Shown here: positions 44,226 to 53,401 of the stretch, piece after piece | Position numbering within the stretch: the first letter of the stretch is position 1 | Layout: every line of letters starts with the position of its first letter | Assembly: GCF_005217605.1 (NCBI RefSeq) | Contig: NZ_SZPX01000001.1 | Coordinates: forward strand, 372,001-436,000 | Direction: 5' to 3' | Source of the DNA: Sulfurimonas crateris | GTDB taxonomy: Bacteria; Campylobacterota; Campylobacteria; Campylobacterales; Sulfurimonadaceae | Length of the DNA: 64,000 nucleotides | Made by a program: the position numbers and the translations under genes | The notes under the pieces: model-generated | What the model saw: the letters and a program-made list of their open reading frames with translations, nothing else | What the model was told of the DNA's origin: nothing | Database searches by the model: none

Positions 44226-47200
44226 TTAAGCATATTTTTTAAACAGAGATTGAAGTAACTCTCTGTTTACAACATTGTTTATGATCTCATCTACCTGTTC
44301 CTGGTGTTCTGCTGCATCTTTGTGGATGGAGTCATCAATTAGGACGATATGAGAATCAAGACTGTTTGAGCCGCTGAGTTTTCTAACACTTGATGCGATT
44401 TCATCAACATTTAGGTCGCTGTACTCCTTGTCAAAAAGTACGACTTTGTAAGAGTAATTATCTATTAGTTCTTTAAAGTCTACCAGTGAAGATGCGACTT
44501 CATACGTCAGCCCCATTCCCTCTATGATCCTTGTGTATAGTCTTGTCTCAAAAGCACTTTTCTTAGCTATAAGTATATCGGCTCTATATTCAGGCTTAGA
44601 AGGGTGTTCTACCGCTTCACTCAGCTTCTCTATAATAGCTTCCTGAGTTGCAGTGCTCTCTTGAGAGTGCTCCTCTTTGCTATCTTCTATCTTCTCTTTA
44701 TCTTTTGCCAGATCGTTAACTTCGACAATGTGATTTGCCAAGAAGTGATTTAACACGGCAATGATCTCTGAGCGCACAAGAGGTTTAGTCGTGTACTCGT
44801 CAAGTCCTGCTGCCAAAAATTTTTCTCTATCTCCCTTAAGAGCATTTGCTGTTAGTGCGACAATTGGGATGTGAGGCTGTTTGTAATCCTCTTCCCACTC
44901 TAGTATCTCAGCAGTTGCCTCAACCCCGTCTAAGAATGGCATCTGAATATCCATGAATATCATATCAAAATTGCCGTCTTTTCTCTTTTGGAATGCGTCA
45001 AGACCATTGTTTGCGATAGTGACGCTTAAACCTAGGTCCTCAAGCGTTCTTTGGATAAGTTTTTGGTTGATTATATTATCTTCCGCAACTAGAACATTCG
45101 CTACAAATCTTGATGTATTAAGGTCAAATTTTTTGCGAGACTGTTTTTTAACGACTTGCATAGATGCGTTTGTCATAACATAGTTCTCTAGCGTCTGCTT
45201 TATTTTTGAAGCATGTAGAGGCTCATAGAGAATCTTGAATATGTCAAGACCAAGTCCGTCAACCTTTTTCATTAGATTTGATTTTGTTAAAACAATAAGC
45301 TCTTGAGGTAGTTTCGCAAGTTCTGCAAGCATCTCCTCACTTACGTAGTCATAATCTACAAAAAGAAGGTTGTAGTTAACATCTTTTTGCAAGATAGGCA
45401 CCTTGCTTATCTCTTTAAACGTAGTGTACCCAACACCGAAGTAATCAAGATACTCTCTTAGGTATTTATCCTGTTTTTTTATCTTCATAGAGTCGCTTAG
45501 TATAAGTGCCTTAATGGTGTTAAAACTATCTTTTGAGCTCTCCGCAAGCGTCTCTACTTCTTCAAAATCAAGCGTAAAGAAGAATGTAGTTCCCTCTCCG
45601 ACCTTACTATCAAGGTCGAGTTTTCCGCCCATTAGGTCTATGAAGCTGCTAGAAATAGTAAGTCCAAGACCTGTACCGCCGTATTTACGTGTAATAGAAG
45701 TATCTGCTTGAGAAAATGCTTCAAAGATCTTTGACTTTTGCTCTTCGGTTACACCTATACCGCTATCTTGAATCTCAAACTTGACTCTAGTTTTGCCAAT
45801 TTCGCTAGAGTCAATTCTTCTTATATTGACGTTTATGGAACCCGCGTTGTTTGTAAATTTAACAGCATTGGAGAGGAGGTTGATGATAACCTCTTTGAGT
45901 TTAGTAGGATCTCCTTTAAGAGGAAACTCAAGACTTGGATCGATGAAGCAGCCAAGGTTTATATGCTTCTCACTTGCGCGAACCGCATAAACTTCAACTG
46001 CACTCTCAAACTCAAGGATTGGATTGAAAGCGATATTTTCAATCTCAAGTTTATTGCTCTCGATCTTGGAGAGGTCAAGAATATTGTTGATGATCTCAAG
46101 AAGGTTTTCAGAACTTTTCTCGATAATATCGACAAACTCGCTCTGCTCCTCTTGGAGACCTGAATCTTTAAGAAGTTCCGTAAATCCGACGATTCCGTTA
46201 AGAGGAGTACGGATCTCGTGCGACATATTTGCAAGGAACATAGATTTTGCTTCACTAGCCTCTTGAGCTGAGATCTTATCTTTCTTGGTTTGCTCAATGA
46301 TCTCTTCAAGAAGTTCATACGCAAGGTCGGTACCCTGTGCAGTGTGGAGGTTGATTTTTCTATCTTGAGAATCGTAGTCTTCAGCAACTTTTTCAAGGAC
46401 GCTCTCAAGGTGTTTGATGTTGTTTGCGATCTCATTTGAGAGAATATAACCTAGAATAGCAAGAATAATAGCTATCAACCAAGCTCCCAATGTAATAACA
46501 AGTATCTGCAGGGAATCGTCTTGAACCTGTTGTGCTCTAAGATCCATCGCGTCAAGCATAATGTTCTCAGCTTCTGAGATGATATTGATCTTCTCTGATA
46601 GCATTGTAAACCAGATACCAGAAGTTATGTCATACTCTCCGGTCTCTGCTTGAGAAATAATTGCCGTTCTTTCACTGTTTATATCTTCAAGAAGTTCCAG
46701 AGTATCTTCTGTTTTAAATAGTTCATTTAATTTGTTTGCCAAAGCTCTATTTTGAATACTCTCATAGTTGATCGCATCGGCTTTTCCTATAAGTGAGATC
46801 CACTTATTTAGATCTTCACTTGTAAGCTCCGCAGAACGAGAGATAAGATACGACATATATCCTCTCTCAACCCCTGATGCCTCTTTAGCGTTAACCATTG
46901 ATATATAAAGGTTATAGAGCTCATTGATATCTCTATCTATTTGGCTTTCCGTAAGCTGTTGGAGCTGGCTTACCAAGATGTCTTGAGCCGAACTGTATAC
47001 GTTTGTAAACATCTCATCAAAATCAATATTGTTAGCATCTACAAGAGGTCTGATCTCCTTGATCTTGTTGATTGCAGCTATCGTGCTTTGCATATTGGCA
47101 CATGTAAGACAAGCAGCATTGCCGCCCTCGCTGGTGTGCTTATGAAGAAGTTCGTTATTTTCTATATAGTTGAGATATTTCTCTGTCTTTTCATCAACAA

Positions 47201-47456
47201 TTTTTCTCTGCTCGTTTAGAGATTTCAGAATATTTTCGGTTTTATTGCCGAGGAACATAGAGCTCATACCACGTTCTCTTGCGACATTACCTACCACTTC
47301 ATTTAAGAGTTTGTTTTGATTTAGTTTCTCTTGCAGCTGCTGAGCCATCTTGTAGTTCATGAATGAGTTGTAAACAAAGTAACTGCTGAGCGCAAACAGT
47401 ACGATGATCGGCAAAAGACTTATGAGTCTTAGTCTGTTTTTTAATCCAAGTTGCAT
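44226..47456 (-). CDS. Hybrid histidine kinase with NIT-like sensor and three receiver-like modules
   Basis: The protein has 1076 residues: TM1 (about 11-29), a periplasmic NIT-like helical sensor (about 40-310, ARERGMSSMFLG), TM2 (about 318-341), HisKA with His413 in NMSHEIRTPLNG, HATPase (GTGLGLTIS), a degenerate receiver (about 650-760), a full receiver (about 775-895; VLVAEDNIINQK, FMDIQMPFLDG) and a second degenerate receiver at the C-terminus (KVVLFDKEYSD). NIT domains are described as nitrate/nitrite sensors. A CLTC pair (Cys116, Cys119) lies in the sensor and is not a heme site, since no His follows. AGAGGATAAGTA precedes the start. Confidence 0.88.
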   Translation of the reverse strand: MQLGLKNRLRLISLLPIIVLFALSSYFVYNSFMNYKMAQQLQEKLNQNKLLNEVVGNVARERGMSSMFLGNKTENILKSLNEQRKIVDEKTEKYLNYIENNELLHKHTSEGGNAACLTCANMQSTIAAINKIKEIRPLVDANNIDFDEMFTNVYSSAQDILVSQLQQLTESQIDRDINELYNLYISMVNAKEASGVERGYMSYLISRSAELTSEDLNKWISLIGKADAINYESIQNRALANKLNELFKTEDTLELLEDINSERTAIISQAETGEYDITSGIWFTMLSEKINIISEAENIMLDAMDLRAQQVQDDSLQILVITLGAWLIAIILAILGYILSNEIANNIKHLESVLEKVAEDYDSQDRKINLHTAQGTDLAYELLEEIIEQTKKDKISAQEASEAKSMFLANMSHEIRTPLNGIVGFTELLKDSGLQEEQSEFVDIIEKSSENLLEIINNILDLSKIESNKLEIENIAFNPILEFESAVEVYAVRASEKHINLGCFIDPSLEFPLKGDPTKLKEVIINLLSNAVKFTNNAGSINVNIRRIDSSEIGKTRVKFEIQDSGIGVTEEQKSKIFEAFSQADTSITRKYGGTGLGLTISSSFIDLMGGKLDLDSKVGEGTTFFFTLDFEEVETLAESSKDSFNTIKALILSDSMKIKKQDKYLREYLDYFGVGYTTFKEISKVPILQKDVNYNLLFVDYDYVSEEMLAELAKLPQELIVLTKSNLMKKVDGLGLDIFKILYEPLHASKIKQTLENYVMTNASMQVVKKQSRKKFDLNTSRFVANVLVAEDNIINQKLIQRTLEDLGLSVTIANNGLDAFQKRKDGNFDMIFMDIQMPFLDGVEATAEILEWEEDYKQPHIPIVALTANALKGDREKFLAAGLDEYTTKPLVRSEIIAVLNHFLANHIVEVNDLAKDKEKIEDSKEEHSQESTATQEAIIEKLSEAVEHPSKPEYRADILIAKKSAFETRLYTRIIEGMGLTYEVASSLVDFKELIDNYSYKVVLFDKEYSDLNVDEIASSVRKLSGSNSLDSHIVLIDDSIHKDAAEHQEQVDEIINNVVNRELLQSLFKKYA

Positions 47457-47459
47457 TAC

Positions 47460-49079
47460 TTATCCTCTATAGTTTGAGATTAGATTTAATTTCGAGATTA
47501 TCTTTTCTACAAGATTTTTGCTGTCCAAGTCATCAGAAGAGCTGATAATGGCCTTTAACTCATCATCAAAATCGTGGATTCTCATATTTTCGCTCATTCC
47601 TCTTAATTTTACTGCTGTAGCTTTACATGCGCCAAGATTGTCTTTTTCAACATAATCAAGCATTGAGCTGCTAAGCTCTTTTGCTTCGTTGACGTAATCA
47701 TCAAAGAGTTCGTTAAAACTTTCAATATTTAAACCCATCTCATGTGCTATCTGTTTTTTGTCGTATGTGAACGCTACATCTGGTGTTTTTTCTTGAGATG
47801 CTTCTTTATTGATAGCATCTTGTGCAAAATCTTCAAAAGTTTCAATGTTCTCTTCTATTATTGAAGGAAGCTTTTCGATACTCTGCTCTTTTATCTCAGA
47901 AGCTTGATTTAGAAACTCATCATCCGCAAGTTCCGGAACCTCGATCGAGTCAGGGACTTGAGAGTCTTCAATGTTTGGAGTAGAAGCAACAGCATCCTCT
48001 TTTATGGATAGAATAAAATCATCCTCGTCATCTTTAGAACTCTCTTTATGGTTAACTTCTTCTATTGTAGTACCATCTGTGTTTGAGAGCTTATTTATGA
48101 TTCTGTAGAGTCTGTCAAGATTTGTTTTTATCTCTGAGTACTCTTCAAGCGAGTTTACTTTTGTCAACGCATCAAGTGCATCCTCTACTCTAAGATTTGC
48201 CGCAACACCTTTTAGTTTATGTGACTGAATTCTAAGGTTGTCTAGATCTCCATCTTTTGCAGATTCGTAGAGATCGCTCTTGAAGCTGTTAGCCTGTGCA
48301 ATGAAGTCTTGGATAAACTCCTCTACAAGATCTATCGGCAGACCAAGCTCCTCTGATGCCGTTTGTGGGTTGTACATATAGTTTGCATAAGGGTTATCCG
48401 CTTCACTCTCTGTTACCTCTTTTTCTATCTTTTGAATCGGCTTTGCTGGTTCTTTTTGTGGAGTTTCTATTTTCTCGTCAAAGTCAGATTCAGGTGTATA
48501 GTCAAAATCATCTTCATCTATCTCAACATCAAGCGAGAGACTCTTTTCTAGATCAGCTTTTGATACACTCTCCTCTATTTCAGAGTCTATTTCATCAAAA
48601 TCCGCTTCATAAGGGTCGTAAGATGTTTGAGTTGATAGGCTCTCAGTTGCTGCCGGAGTGTGGTAAAGCTCCTCTACTTCAGGAGCAGGTTTCGCTGCAG
48701 CGGTGCCTTTTTTAGCAATGTCTGCTGAGAATTTTTGGCTCTGCTCACCAGTTAGAGCTTTAATACTCGGAAGGTTGATCCTATAAGCTTTTTCCAAAGG
48801 GTTTTGAACTAGGTACATAGTTTGAATCTCTATCGGAGTACTAAAGTTTTTGCCTTTTACATTTATGATAACTTTAGAGTCTATACCGCTCTCGTTACAA
48901 GTTATGTAATCGATCCAATGTACATGTTTAAAGTTGTGTATGTAACCTGGAGTTTTCACAAAGAGGTTCGCAAAATCATCAACCTCGTTTTGAAGTTCTG
49001 CTAAGCTTGATAAGCCTAGAGCCTTTAAATAACTCTCATCAATTCCTAAAAACTCTTTTTTATGATTATAGATTAACAT
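47460..49079 (-). CDS. Hpt phosphotransfer protein with one active and one degenerate Hpt domain
   Basis: The 539-residue soluble protein has an N-terminal PAS-like region (about 1-110), a long acidic, low-complexity middle, an Hpt domain (about 255-345) with the phosphorylatable His in SHKLKGVAANLR, another acidic linker, and a second Hpt-like domain (about 450-535) in which the same segment reads AVKLRGMSENMR, so His is replaced by Val. It lies three bases upstream of the hybrid kinase and likely carries phosphate between that kinase and the small regulator. AAAGGG precedes the start. Confidence 0.83.
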   Translation of the reverse strand: MLIYNHKKEFLGIDESYLKALGLSSLAELQNEVDDFANLFVKTPGYIHNFKHVHWIDYITCNESGIDSKVIINVKGKNFSTPIEIQTMYLVQNPLEKAYRINLPSIKALTGEQSQKFSADIAKKGTAAAKPAPEVEELYHTPAATESLSTQTSYDPYEADFDEIDSEIEESVSKADLEKSLSLDVEIDEDDFDYTPESDFDEKIETPQKEPAKPIQKIEKEVTESEADNPYANYMYNPQTASEELGLPIDLVEEFIQDFIAQANSFKSDLYESAKDGDLDNLRIQSHKLKGVAANLRVEDALDALTKVNSLEEYSEIKTNLDRLYRIINKLSNTDGTTIEEVNHKESSKDDEDDFILSIKEDAVASTPNIEDSQVPDSIEVPELADDEFLNQASEIKEQSIEKLPSIIEENIETFEDFAQDAINKEASQEKTPDVAFTYDKKQIAHEMGLNIESFNELFDDYVNEAKELSSSMLDYVEKDNLGACKATAVKLRGMSENMRIHDFDDELKAIISSSDDLDSKNLVEKIISKLNLISNYRG

Positions 49080-49088
49080 TTGAACCCT

Positions 49089-49481
49089 TTAGTTTGTTTT
49101 ACTGTTTTTTTGTTGGATGTTTTTTCTTGGAGAAGGCTTGCTTACCGATATAAACCCTGTTATCTGTTCTTGCTTGTTAAACACAGGAGCGATTTCCATA
49201 TCTACCCAGTAGTAGCATCCGTCTTTACGAAGGTTTTTGAGCATTCCGTTGTAGACTTGACCGCTATTTAATGTTTTCCACATCTTCTCAAAAGTAGCTT
49301 CTTCGACGTCAGGATGTCTGATAATATCATGATTGCTACCCATCAGTTCATCAACCGTATAGCCGGATACCTCACAAAATTTCCTATTTACAAAGGTTAT
49401 ATTGCCGTCCAAGTCCGTTTGACTGATGGCGACCTTACCTTCAAAAATATACTCCTCATCTTTTGGTATAACTTTGTCCAT
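49089..49481 (-). CDS. PAS-domain protein (Aer/CetB-like)
   Basis: A single PAS domain of 130 residues without output: ISQTDLDGNITFVNRKFCEV, SGYTVDELMGSNHDIIRHPD, RKDGCYYWVDMEIAPVF. This PAS subtype is the one in Aer and CetB redox/energy sensors, which bind flavin. Whether flavin is bound here cannot be read. It is the first gene of the phosphorelay operon, so it may feed a redox signal into the kinase (inference). AAAGG precedes the ATG. Confidence 0.86.
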   Translation of the reverse strand: MDKVIPKDEEYIFEGKVAISQTDLDGNITFVNRKFCEVSGYTVDELMGSNHDIIRHPDVEEATFEKMWKTLNSGQVYNGMLKNLRKDGCYYWVDMEIAPVFNKQEQITGFISVSKPSPRKNIQQKNSKTN

Positions 49482-49552
49482 GAAAAACCTTTGTATAATA
49501 TAGTAGGTGCATAAATTGCACTAAATATAGCATTAATAATTTAAAAAAAAAC

Positions 49553-51355
49553 TTATTTATAAATATTTTTTATGATATTGGCATCTTTTATGTTTAAAAC
49601 TGAGCTTATCTCCTCTATGCTTACTTTTTTCAACATCTCAAACGTTCCGAAGTGTTTTATAAGTTTGACGATCTTTGCCTGCGAGATACCTTTTAGTTCC
49701 AGCAGTCTGCTCTCTTGGTCTAGCTTTAGTTTTGTTTTCTTATGAAAATTTATGGCACATCTGTGGGCTTCATCTCTCAGTTTTTGTACCCAATGAAGTC
49801 TTTTATCGCTATCTTTGAGTCTAAAAATATCATCTTTTATGTGGATAATATCGCTCGCTTTTCCTTTTGCTCTGTGCGCTTTTGCATCTATCTTCTCTTT
49901 AGATATGGCGATAACATCGAGATATGTACCGCTTGATTCTAAGATCTCAAGTGCAAGTTTTAAAAGTGTCGCTCCACCGTCAATGATCCATAGATCAGGA
50001 GGAGAATTTTTTGCAAAGCTCTCTGCTCTTTTTGTGAGAAGTTCTCTCATTTGTGAGTATTCATCTTTTGAATCAAGATGGTAGGTCCTGTAGCTTTTTT
50101 TATCAAATTTCCCACTCTCATATACAGCCATGGCCCCGACAGTGGCAACTCCAGCCATATGCGAATTGTCGAATACTTCTACCCTAAGCGGGAGTTTTTG
50201 CAGGCTAAATAGCTCTTTGATCTCATCTGCCATCTCATCTGAGTTATGTTTATGCTCTCTCTTTAAAAGCTCTGCGGCATTTATGAGGGCTAGCTCTATA
50301 AGCTGCTTTTTATCTCCCCTTTTTGGCACTCTGATCTCTGCTTTTTTCTCAAAAAGAGTTGTGAGATACTCCTCAATTATCTCTCTTCCCTCAAAGTCAG
50401 ACGCGACTAAGATAGGCGCAATTATCGGCGGTTTTTCGCCCGAGTAAAAATCCATAAGGACTCTTTGGTAGAGCTCATTTTCATCATACCCCTCATGCAG
50501 CTGAATATAGTCATGAGAAGAGGAGATTATCTTGCCCTCGCGCATAAAAATCCTCACGACAACCGCTCTATGTTCGGTATGTTCTAGTACAAAGATGTCG
50601 TAGTTCTCATCGCTTGCAAAATCTATCTCGCTCTTTATCTCGGAGCGGCTTATCCTCTCGCATCTGTCTCTAAGTTCGCCTGCCTCTTCAAACCTTAGAT
50701 TTTGTGCATAAAAAAGCATTCTCTCTTCGAGTTTTTTAAGGAGTGTTTTTTTGTTTTGGATCAGCTCCTTTGCCAGATCCAGCTCTTTTGCGTACTTCTC
50801 TTTTGAGACATCCAGCTCACATGGACCAAGGCACTTTCTTATCTGGTAGTAGAGGCATAGTTTTTTTGATTTAAGACACCCTTTTTTTTGAACAAGCTTG
50901 CATATCTCATATATGGAGTCCAAAATATCTCTTGCACCCACGGAGTAGGGACCGTAATATTTAATATCTGCAGACTTTATGATCTTTCGTGTTATCTCAA
51001 AACGTGGATACTCTGCAGAATTGTCTATATAGATGTAGGGGTATGTCTTATCGTCTCGAAGCAGAATATTGTATTTGGGTGCGAGCTGTTTTATGAGTGA
51101 GTTCTCCAAAATAAGCGCGTCATGTTCTGAGTTTACCACTATGTAGTTCATAGAGAGGGTTTGTGAGATCATCTTTGTGATTCTGCTTGATAGGTTTGTG
51201 TTTGGTTTTAGATTTGGCGTGAAGTTAAAGTAGCTTTTGACTCTCTTTGCAAGACTTTTTGCTTTACCTATGTAGAGAAGACGTCCGTCTTTGTCGAAAT
51301 ATTGGTAGATTCCAGCCGAGTCGGGGAGCTGTTTTATAGTCTCTTCAAGATTCAT
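49553..51355 (-). CDS. uvrC: Excinuclease ABC subunit C
   Basis: The 600-residue dual nuclease of nucleotide excision repair. The GIY-YIG domain is at the start ([20 protein letters not shown]), followed by the UVR motif, the RNase H-like C-terminal nuclease ([29 protein letters not shown]) and helix-hairpin-helix segments. ATG 51355 lies inside the preceding gene with an 11-base overlap and has no clear Shine-Dalgarno, so coupling is likely. Confidence 0.95.
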   Translation of the reverse strand: MNLEETIKQLPDSAGIYQYFDKDGRLLYIGKAKSLAKRVKSYFNFTPNLKPNTNLSSRITKMISQTLSMNYIVVNSEHDALILENSLIKQLAPKYNILLRDDKTYPYIYIDNSAEYPRFEITRKIIKSADIKYYGPYSVGARDILDSIYEICKLVQKKGCLKSKKLCLYYQIRKCLGPCELDVSKEKYAKELDLAKELIQNKKTLLKKLEERMLFYAQNLRFEEAGELRDRCERISRSEIKSEIDFASDENYDIFVLEHTEHRAVVVRIFMREGKIISSSHDYIQLHEGYDENELYQRVLMDFYSGEKPPIIAPILVASDFEGREIIEEYLTTLFEKKAEIRVPKRGDKKQLIELALINAAELLKREHKHNSDEMADEIKELFSLQKLPLRVEVFDNSHMAGVATVGAMAVYESGKFDKKSYRTYHLDSKDEYSQMRELLTKRAESFAKNSPPDLWIIDGGATLLKLALEILESSGTYLDVIAISKEKIDAKAHRAKGKASDIIHIKDDIFRLKDSDKRLHWVQKLRDEAHRCAINFHKKTKLKLDQESRLLELKGISQAKIVKLIKHFGTFEMLKKVSIEEISSVLNIKDANIIKNIYK

Positions 51356-51803
51356 TATTGTTTGCTTTTTTTATGATCTCTTGTATGGAGCGTACTAGTG
51401 AATTTAGTTTTTCGTCGTCTATGTTTATTTCAAAGTTCCCGCTTGAGCGTTCATGGTAGACATGTTCTGTCTCTTTATGCTCTTGCAGGCTTCTTTTGGG
51501 CGTATGCGTCACAAAAGCTTTAATATCATCAAAAAGAGGTGCGTCGCACTCTTTGCACTCTAGAGGCGTATGAAACTTTAAAGCACTTTTAATGCTTTGT
51601 ATACTATTATCAAACTCTTGTTTTCCGACGGGGTGGTTAAAGACGAAAAACAGGGTTCTGTTTTTTATGTAGGCAAAGTTGATCATTCTCTGCACAGGCG
51701 GCGTAAACATTGATTGCACTATTTTTATACATTTATAATAAGATAACTTAGAGAGTTGGGGTCTACTTTGAAGAGAATTTATAATTTGACTGGCGTTTTT
51801 CAT
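51345..51803 (-). CDS. DciA-like (DUF721) protein candidate
   Basis: The 152-residue cytosolic protein has an N-terminal region (about 1-75) with the alternation of a DUF721/DciA KH-like domain ([35 protein letters not shown]), where the ELDN-type ends are weak. The C-terminal half is charged and has a CKEC pair. DciA loads the replicative helicase in many bacteria; this assignment rests on pattern only. It has an extended -10 box six bases before the ATG and is divergently overlapped by the LptM-like gene. Confidence 0.55.
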   Translation of the reverse strand: MKNASQIINSLQSRPQLSKLSYYKCIKIVQSMFTPPVQRMINFAYIKNRTLFFVFNHPVGKQEFDNSIQSIKSALKFHTPLECKECDAPLFDDIKAFVTHTPKRSLQEHKETEHVYHERSSGNFEINIDDEKLNSLVRSIQEIIKKANNNES

Positions 51804-51944
51804 TCGATAATTATAACAATGTTTTTATTAAGTTTGAGTGGATGTGGATACAAGGCGGATCCATATTATGAAGAGGCGCCGCAAAGTGATAAGAACGTAA
51901 AGTTCATTATCAAAAAAAGCGACAATAACGAAAGCAGCAACTAA
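51768..51944 (+). CDS. lptM: LptM-like small lipoprotein
   Basis: The 58-residue lipoprotein has lipobox SLSGC (Cys26) followed by GYKADPYYEE, in the position of the GLKGPLYF-type signature of LptM/YifL. LptM helps mature LptD disulfides in enterobacteria. TTG 51768 is chosen, because it gives a basic n-region (MKRIYN) and has GGGG upstream; TTG 51756 and ATG 51819 are alternatives. Its first 36 bases overlap the 5' end of the divergent DciA-like gene. nadB follows by five bases. Confidence 0.72.
   Translation: MKRIYNLTGVFHSIIITMFLLSLSGCGYKADPYYEEAPQSDKNVKFIIKKSDNNESSN
51810..51818 (-). promoter_or_regulatory. Extended -10 promoter (TGTTATAAT) of DciA-like gene, leaderless geometry
   Basis: On the minus strand TGT-TATAAT ends six bases before the ATG at 51803. 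The spacer TATCGA has no Shine-Dalgarno sequence. The box lies inside the signal-peptide codons of the LptM-like gene on the other strand. Confidence 0.6.
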
Positions 51945-51949
51945 AATAG

Positions 51950-53401
51950 ATGAAATATGACGTAATAATCGTAGGTGCAGGAGTAGCGGGACTTTACGCT
52001 GCAATGCATATACCGCGCGAAAAAAAGGTGCTCATTATAAATAAGAGGGAGACCTTTAAATGCAATAGCTTTTATGCCCAAGGCGGCATAGCTTTGGCGA
52101 TAGATGCAGAGGATATTCCTCTGCATGTACAAGATACTCTTGATGCTGGAGCGGGGCTTTGCAACGAAGATGCGGTCAGGGTTTTAAGCGAAAACTCAAG
52201 AGCGACAATCGATGATCTTATAGAGCGTGGATTTAGTTTTGACAGAGACAAAGACGGAAACCTGCTCTATACAAAAGAGGCGGCTCACTCCAAAGAGCGT
52301 ATACTTCACGCAGGCGGAGATGCAACAGGCAGATATATGCACTACTTTTTACTTCAGCAAAACCCGCACCCGATGCTAAGCGATGCCAGAGTGGTCGATC
52401 TTCTCATAAAAGATGGCGAGTGTTACGGTGTTACGGTGCTTGACCATAGAGAGAGCAGAAATATATATGCGGATAATGTCATTATAGCAAGCGGGGGAGT
52501 CGGTTCGCTATATGAGTACCACACAAATGCTCCTTGCATCAGTGCCGATATGCAGGGACTCTGCGTTCTAAAAGGGATAGAACTCTCTGATATGGAGATG
52601 ATGCAGTTTCATCCAACCGTTTATGTGGATAACAACTCCGCACAAAAGATGCTTCTGACCGAGGCGTTAAGGGGAGAGGGCGCTACTATCGAAGATGAAA
52701 AAGGGAGACGATTTCTTTTTGATTATGATGAGAGGGGAGAACTTGCCTCTAGGGATATAGTGAGCAAGGCCATATATGACTACAGTAAAAAGACTCTTAT
52801 GCAGACCTATCTCTCATTTAAAAATTTTGATAGAGACTACTTTATGCAAAGATTTCCAAATATATATAAAAATCTTCAGCTTTTGGGGTTTAACGTACCA
52901 AAAGACAGGGTTCCGATATCACCCGCATTTCACTATGCGATAGGCGGAATAAAGACAGATATAAACGGTGCTGTTCCAAGTGTTAAATCACTTTATGCGA
53001 TAGGTGAGGTCGCTTCCACTAAAGTTCACGGAGCTAACAGGCTTGCTTCAAACTCTCTACTAGAAGGTCTTGTATTTGGTAAAAGAGCCGTAGAGGATAT
53101 GTTTAGAAAAAAACATGTTAAAAAAGATCTTAAATTTGAAGTCAGCGATGAGGTTATGAGCCTAAAAGAGGATAAAGCCAAAAAGAATCTTCTTCGCAAG
53201 ATCATGTGGGAGAACGTCTCCATAGTCAGGACAAAGAGCGGGCTAAACAGCGCATTGAACCAAATTAATGCTCTTTTAAATGAAAAAATTGGTAAACTTC
53301 TCAAATTTCGTTTACTGACTGCAAAAGAGATCGTCTTAGCAGCGTTAGCAAGAGATGAATCTATCGGTGTACATTTTATAGAAAAGGATAGTAATGATTA
53401 A
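51950..53401 (+). CDS. nadB: L-aspartate oxidase
   Basis: The 483-residue flavoprotein makes iminoaspartate for NAD synthesis. The FAD-binding motif is VIIVGAGVAGLYAA, followed by FYAQGGIALAID, LEGLVFGKRAVEDM at the C-terminal side, and FHPTVYV. It has the fumarate reductase-type fold. In anaerobes fumarate can replace oxygen as electron acceptor. nadA and nadC are not in the window. It overlaps nhaD by eight bases. Confidence 0.94.
   Translation: MKYDVIIVGAGVAGLYAAMHIPREKKVLIINKRETFKCNSFYAQGGIALAIDAEDIPLHVQDTLDAGAGLCNEDAVRVLSENSRATIDDLIERGFSFDRDKDGNLLYTKEAAHSKERILHAGGDATGRYMHYFLLQQNPHPMLSDARVVDLLIKDGECYGVTVLDHRESRNIYADNVIIASGGVGSLYEYHTNAPCISADMQGLCVLKGIELSDMEMMQFHPTVYVDNNSAQKMLLTEALRGEGATIEDEKGRRFLFDYDERGELASRDIVSKAIYDYSKKTLMQTYLSFKNFDRDYFMQRFPNIYKNLQLLGFNVPKDRVPISPAFHYAIGGIKTDINGAVPSVKSLYAIGEVASTKVHGANRLASNSLLEGLVFGKRAVEDMFRKKHVKKDLKFEVSDEVMSLKEDKAKKNLLRKIMWENVSIVRTKSGLNSALNQINALLNEKIGKLLKFRLLTAKEIVLAALARDESIGVHFIEKDSND

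Noticed and set aside
45738-46435. Several 80-158-aa frames on both strands inside the hybrid kinase gene
   Set aside because: They have the biased composition expected from out-of-frame reading of HisKA/HATPase codons, and the in-frame protein is complete.
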